Shown: positions 61,038-64,000 of the stretch, one piece after another
Layout of the letters: every line of letters starts with the position of its first letter
How positions within the stretch are numbered: position 1 is the stretch's first letter
NCBI RefSeq assembly: GCF_014201195.1
Contig: NZ_JACHDS010000001.1
Coordinates: forward strand, 1,302,001-1,366,000
Direction of reading: 5' to 3'
Length of the DNA stretch: 64,000 nt
From: Nocardiopsis mwathae
GTDB taxonomy: Bacteria; Actinomycetota; Actinomycetes; Streptosporangiales; Streptosporangiaceae
Notes under the pieces: generated by a model
Database searches by the model: none
What the model saw: the letters and a program-made list of their open reading frames with translations, nothing else
What the model was told of the DNA's origin: nothing
Program-made: the position numbers and the translations under genes

Positions 61038-61529
61038 GTGGCACCTCACAGTAGAGATGCCGGGAACGCCTCGTGGTTCGGACGGGAGACCGCCGGCGGC
61101 CCCAGAGCCCTGGCGGACGGTCCGGGCGGAGATGTTCCACGACCTAGCCAGCAACCAGTCGACCATCAACCACGGCCGGCGGCCCCCAACGGCCCCAGCT
61201 CTCTGGTCCGGCCCTACGCCGTCACCAAAGGGCGGACCAAGCCGAAGTCCCAGCTGCCGCTGGAGGCGCTGATCTCGGCGACGGCGACGGCCCGCAACGA
61301 GCAGGGCACCCTCACCCCCGAGTGCCAGGCCATCAGTGACCTGTGCAGGGAGTGGCGCTCCGTGGCCGAGATCTCCGCTCTGCTGCGGATCCCCCTCGGT
61401 GTCGCCCGGGTGCTCGTGGCGGACATGTCCGAGCAGGGTCTGGTCCAGATCCGCTCGTCGCTCAACGCCGAGAGCCGGCCCAACGTCAACCTGCTTGAAA
61501 GGGTGCTCAGTGGACTTCGCAAGCTCTAG
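61038..61529 (+). CDS. cvnC: Conservon DUF742 protein (CvnC)
   Basis: A 163-residue DUF742 protein. A disordered N-terminus leads to the hallmark SSLVRPYAVTKGRTKPKSQL. A winged-helix-like segment follows (LTPECQAISDLCREWRSVAE, ISALLRIPLGVARVLVADMS, EQGLVQIRSSLN) and the closing LLERVLSGLRKL. AGGAGGA five bases before the GTG at 61038 sets the start; an alternative GTG at 61002 would overlap the cvnB stop as GTGA. It overlaps the GTPase gene by 20 bp. Confidence 0.9.
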   Translation: MAPHSRDAGNASWFGRETAGGPRALADGPGGDVPRPSQQPVDHQPRPAAPNGPSSLVRPYAVTKGRTKPKSQLPLEALISATATARNEQGTLTPECQAISDLCREWRSVAEISALLRIPLGVARVLVADMSEQGLVQIRSSLNAESRPNVNLLERVLSGLRKL

Positions 61530-62154
61530 CGCGGCCGATGACGGCGGTGCTGCGGCGAGTGCGATGACGTCGGTCAAGATCGTCGTCGCCGGAGGCTTCG
61601 GTGTCGGTAAAACGACGTTCGTGGGCTCCGTTTCCGAGATCGTACCGCTGACCACCGAAGCGGTCATGACCAGCGCCAGCGTCGGGGTCGACGACCTCGC
61701 CAAGACGCCGGACAAGCAGACCACCACCGTGGCCATGGACTTCGGCCGGGTCTCCCTGGACTCCGACCTGATCCTCTACCTGTTCGGCACGCCCGGCCAG
61801 CACCGGTTCTGGTTCATGTGGGACGACCTGGTCAAGGGCGCCATCGGTGCCGTCGTCCTGGTCGACACCCGGCGGCTCGCCGACTGTTTCCCCGCGATCG
61901 ACTACTTCGAAGAGGCGCGCCTGCCCTTCATCGTCGCGATCAACGGGTTCGACGGCTACTACCCGCACGCGGCCGACGAGGTCCGCGACGCGCTCACCCT
62001 CAGCCCCGAGATCCCGATCGTCCAGGTGGACGCGCGCGACCGCACGTCCACCAAGTCGACGCTCATCACGCTGGTCGAGCACGCGATCACCGTGGGCGAC
62101 CCGGGCGGCGCCGGCCAGCCGACCTCCACCGGAGGCCAGGGCACCTGGCGCTGA
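61510..62154 (+). CDS. cvnD: Conservon small GTPase-like ATP/GTP-binding protein (CvnD)
   Basis: A 214-residue Ras-like nucleotide-binding protein of the bacterial MglA-related group. The P loop is GGFGVGKTTFVGSVSE near residues 26-41, the switch region LYLFGTPGQHRFWFMWDDLV near 93-112, and the base-recognition segment AINGFDGYY near 150. It begins with GTG inside the cvnC gene, with AAAGGG upstream. In Streptomyces, CvnD with CvnA-C forms a membrane-associated complex that affects development and antibiotic production. Confidence 0.92.
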   Translation: MDFASSSAADDGGAAASAMTSVKIVVAGGFGVGKTTFVGSVSEIVPLTTEAVMTSASVGVDDLAKTPDKQTTTVAMDFGRVSLDSDLILYLFGTPGQHRFWFMWDDLVKGAIGAVVLVDTRRLADCFPAIDYFEEARLPFIVAINGFDGYYPHAADEVRDALTLSPEIPIVQVDARDRTSTKSTLITLVEHAITVGDPGGAGQPTSTGGQGTWR

Positions 62155-62159
62155 CGCCG

Positions 62160-62202
62160 TGCTCCTGGGGGTAGGCACCCGGCAGTGGTGAGCCCGGGAG
62201 CA
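62160..62202. terminator. Hairpin after the conservon
   Basis: TGCTCCTGGG (62160-62169) pairs with CCCGGGAGCA (62193-62202) through ten pairs with one T-G wobble, directly after cvnD and before the end of the convergent cyclase gene. Confidence 0.5.
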
Positions 62203-62253
62203 TGGCCGGAAGGCGCCGACCGCGCGGGAGCGGGGCGACCGCGCTCCGCGGCG

Positions 62254-62922
62254 TCAGTCGGCCGTGCGCATCGCCACCGCGCGCACGGGCGCGCCGTCGC
62301 CGGCGGAGAGCCGGATCGGGAACGCGCTGAACACGGGGTCGGGGAAGTCGACCTCGTCCAGGGCGCACAGGTTCTCGACGATGGTGCCGCCCGCGCCCAG
62401 GAACGCGTGGTGCGCGTCCCAACCGCCGCCCGGGTGGCGGCCGTAGGGTGTCTCGTCCGGGCTCAGCGTGTCCACCCCGAGCGTGCGCACCCCCAGCTCC
62501 ACCAGCCACCGCGCCGCCGCGCCGTCCAGGTACGGGTGGTCGAAGTACCGCTCGGTCCGGTAGTACGCCGACCAGCCGGTGTGCAGCAGCACGATCATCC
62601 CCGGGCCGAACTCCGCCTCCCAGGGCTCCAGGTCGGCCCGCGTGACGGGGGAGCGGTCGGGTTTCCCGGTCGCGTCCACGACCACGGCCCGGCCGAAGAA
62701 CAGCTCCAGCGGCAGCTCCTCCAACCGGGGCCCCTCGTCGAGGAAGTGGTACGGGGCATCGGCGTGCGTCCCGGTGTGCGAGGTCAGGTGCACCTCGGTG
62801 GAGTTGAACCCCTCGACCGCAGTGGTCGCCGCCACCTCCAGCCGGGGCTCCCGGTCACCGGGGAACACCTGCGTCCCGGCGCCCACGGGACGGCTCAGAT
62901 CGACGATTCGCGTCGCGCGCAT
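62254..62922 (-). CDS. Cyclase family protein (kynurenine formamidase-like fold)
   Basis: A 222-residue metal-dependent hydrolase of the cyclase/KynB fold. The signature SHTGTHADAPYHF near residues 48-60 supplies the zinc-binding His and Asp ligands. LLHTGWSAYYRTERYF near 111 and LGVDTLSPDE with HHAFLGAGGTIVENLCALD near 150-185 complete the fold. Members include kynurenine formamidase (KynB) and other amide or lactone hydrolases. GGAAGG precedes both a GTG (62925) and the ATG (62922). Kynurenine genes lie 51 kb away in this window without a formamidase. Confidence 0.85.
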   Translation of the reverse strand: MRATRIVDLSRPVGAGTQVFPGDREPRLEVAATTAVEGFNSTEVHLTSHTGTHADAPYHFLDEGPRLEELPLELFFGRAVVVDATGKPDRSPVTRADLEPWEAEFGPGMIVLLHTGWSAYYRTERYFDHPYLDGAAARWLVELGVRTLGVDTLSPDETPYGRHPGGGWDAHHAFLGAGGTIVENLCALDEVDFPDPVFSAFPIRLSAGDGAPVRAVAMRTAD

Positions 62923-63022
62923 CACGGCACACCTTCCACTCGGCTCACTCGGCCTTCCTCACGCTAACCGGCCCCACCTGGGGATGTGCGACGCGGCCCC
63001 GGACAGGGCAGGATGAACGGCG

Positions 63023-64000
63023 ATGACTGAGAACGATCCACAGGGACGGCACGAACCCGGCGCCGACGGCGGTACCGATGCCGGCGCCGACGCCATGACC
63101 GACCGCTTTCACGACGTCGCGGAGCGCGTCTGCGACGCCCTGCTCGCCGAGTCCCCCGAATGGGCCAGCGACTTGGGCGACCACCGCCACGACGACCGGC
63201 TCACCGACCACTCCGCCGACGCCGACACGCGCCGCGCCGGGATGCTCGGCGACGCACTGGGTGCCCTCGACGAGATCGACGACCTGCTGCTTTCCGCCGC
63301 CGACCGGGTCGACCTGGAGATGCTGCGGGACCGTGTCTCCGCCGACCTGTGGCGGCTCACCGAACTGCGGCCGCACACCTGGGACCCCCTCCTCCACCTG
63401 CCGGGGGACGCCCTCTACGGCCTGATCACCCGTGCCACCCACCCCGCGGAGGAGCGGGTGGCGTCGCTCTGCGCGCGCCTGGACGCCGTGCCCGACTTCC
63501 TCGCGACCGCGCGCACCCGCCTGGCGGGCGGCCCCGGCATGCCGCGCGTCCACGTGGAGACCGCCATCGCCCAGGCCGAAGGGATCGTGACCCTGCTCGG
63601 CGGGGAGGTCGACACGCTGCTGGAGCACGCCCCCGCGCTCCGGCCGCGGGTCGATGCCGCGCGCGGCGGGGCCGTGGCCGCGCTCCGCGACCACCTCGAC
63701 TGGCTCCGCTCCCGGCTCGACGGCGCCACCGCCGACCCCCGGTTGGGCGAGCGCACCTTCGCCGCCCAGCTCTGGTACACCCTCGACTCCGAGATCTCCC
63801 AGGACGCGCTGCTGACCCGGGCCGAGAGCGACCTTCTCGCCACCGAGGAGGCCATCGCGGAGGCCGCCGCCGAGTACGACGGCACACCGCGCTACCCCGG
63901 CCAGGTGCGCGACGTCCTCGACCGGATCGCCACCGCGACCGCCACCACCGCCGACACCATCCGGCCGCTCGCCGAGGAGGCCTTCGAGCACCTGCTCGGC
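63023..64000 (+). CDS. DUF885 family protein, N-terminal part (partial)
   Basis: The frame is open from ATG 63023 to the window edge, 326 codons. After a disordered start of about 25 residues it reads DRFHDVAERVCDALLAESPE followed by WASDLGDHR, then LEMLRDRVSADLWRLTELRP, HTWDPLLHLPGDALYGLITR, RLDAVPDFLATARTRL and AAQLWYTLDSEISQDALLTRAE. This is the order seen in DUF885 proteins, predicted metallo-peptidase-like (the HEGxPGHH-type zinc motif would lie beyond the window edge). The protein is probably about 550-580 residues when complete. Confidence 0.8.
   Translation, partial: MTENDPQGRHEPGADGGTDAGADAMTDRFHDVAERVCDALLAESPEWASDLGDHRHDDRLTDHSADADTRRAGMLGDALGALDEIDDLLLSAADRVDLEMLRDRVSADLWRLTELRPHTWDPLLHLPGDALYGLITRATHPAEERVASLCARLDAVPDFLATARTRLAGGPGMPRVHVETAIAQAEGIVTLLGGEVDTLLEHAPALRPRVDAARGGAVAALRDHLDWLRSRLDGATADPRLGERTFAAQLWYTLDSEISQDALLTRAESDLLATEEAIAEAAAEYDGTPRYPGQVRDVLDRIATATATTADTIRPLAEEAFEHLLG

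Noticed and set aside
1-64000. tRNA, rRNA, CRISPR array or complete insertion sequence
   Set aside because: No TpsiC-loop-type cloverleaf, regularly spaced direct repeats or transposase motif was noticed on either strand; a tRNAscan or ISfinder run would be decisive.

Overview
This is 64 kb of very GC-rich chromosomal DNA from an actinomycete. A Nocardiopsis/Streptomonospora/Thermobifida-type (Nocardiopsaceae) or Streptomyces-like organism fits best. The support is the composition, frequent GTG/TTG starts, overlapping ATGA/GTGA gene junctions, a conservon (sensor kinase, roadblock, DUF742, GTPase), an HATPase/Scr1-type HTH/DUF397 trio, Lrp-type regulators beside catabolic operons and a LAL-class LuxR regulator. 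The genus is inference; no rRNA or other marker gene is present. Both ends cut genes (pntB on the left, a DUF885 protein on the right). I saw no tRNA, rRNA, CRISPR array or complete insertion sequence.

Layout: 0-6 kb holds the pntB tail, a TetR regulator with a dyad, a glycerophosphodiester phosphodiesterase divergent from a DeoR regulator, a VOC protein, an MFS transporter and a PhzF-like protein. At 6.04-6.20 kb is a 167-bp MITE-like element directly in front of a PadR regulator plus drug-type ABC exporter unit. 8.8-11.7 kb is a kynurenine unit (Lrp, tryptophan 2,3-dioxygenase, kynureninase). 12.2-13.2 kb encodes a double-psi-barrel-like protein with a Lys/Glu coiled coil and no visible signal peptide. 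13.3-17.5 kb is a 2-oxoacid dehydrogenase operon (E1 alpha, E1 beta, E2) divergent from an Lrp regulator. 17.6-19.6 kb is an M-box riboswitch with mgtE. 19.6-23.2 kb is a secreted lipase divergent from a LAL regulator that appears to be leaderless. 23.6-28.7 kb carries a VOC protein, a TetR regulator with twin operators and an NTF2-like gene, a membrane protein and a PutP-type symporter.

28.7-36.4 kb is accessory in character: a decayed XRE regulator, then UDP-glucose dehydrogenase, NUDIX and AsnB-like amidotransferase genes in one direction, divergent from an intact XRE relative of the decayed gene, followed by the HATPase/HTH/DUF397 trio. 36.4-45 kb returns to chromosomal functions: a TrkH-type K+ channel, an ABC-class ATPase, PAC2, pyrD, DUF6461 and a polysaccharide deacetylase lipoprotein. 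45.3-54.4 kb is rich in RNA control: a cobalamin riboswitch and a 13-codon leader ORF before metE; a c-di-AMP (ydaO-type) riboswitch candidate before a coiled-coil wall hydrolase; and a structured leader with a 61-codon ORF ending in a Cys/Met-rich tail before metNIQ. 54.5-64 kb holds a small FAH-fold protein, an M15 carboxypeptidase, the four-gene conservon, a cyclase-family hydrolase that could supply the missing kynurenine formamidase step, and the DUF885 gene.

Functional threads: methionine supply is handled by B12-controlled metE and by metNIQ import. Mg2+ is handled by M-box-mgtE. Cell-wall turnover is handled by the ydaO-controlled hydrolase, the M15 peptidase and the deacetylase. The AsnB/UGDH/NUDIX group could make an amidated uronic-acid nucleotide sugar, and this is the best candidate for an undescribed small pathway here.
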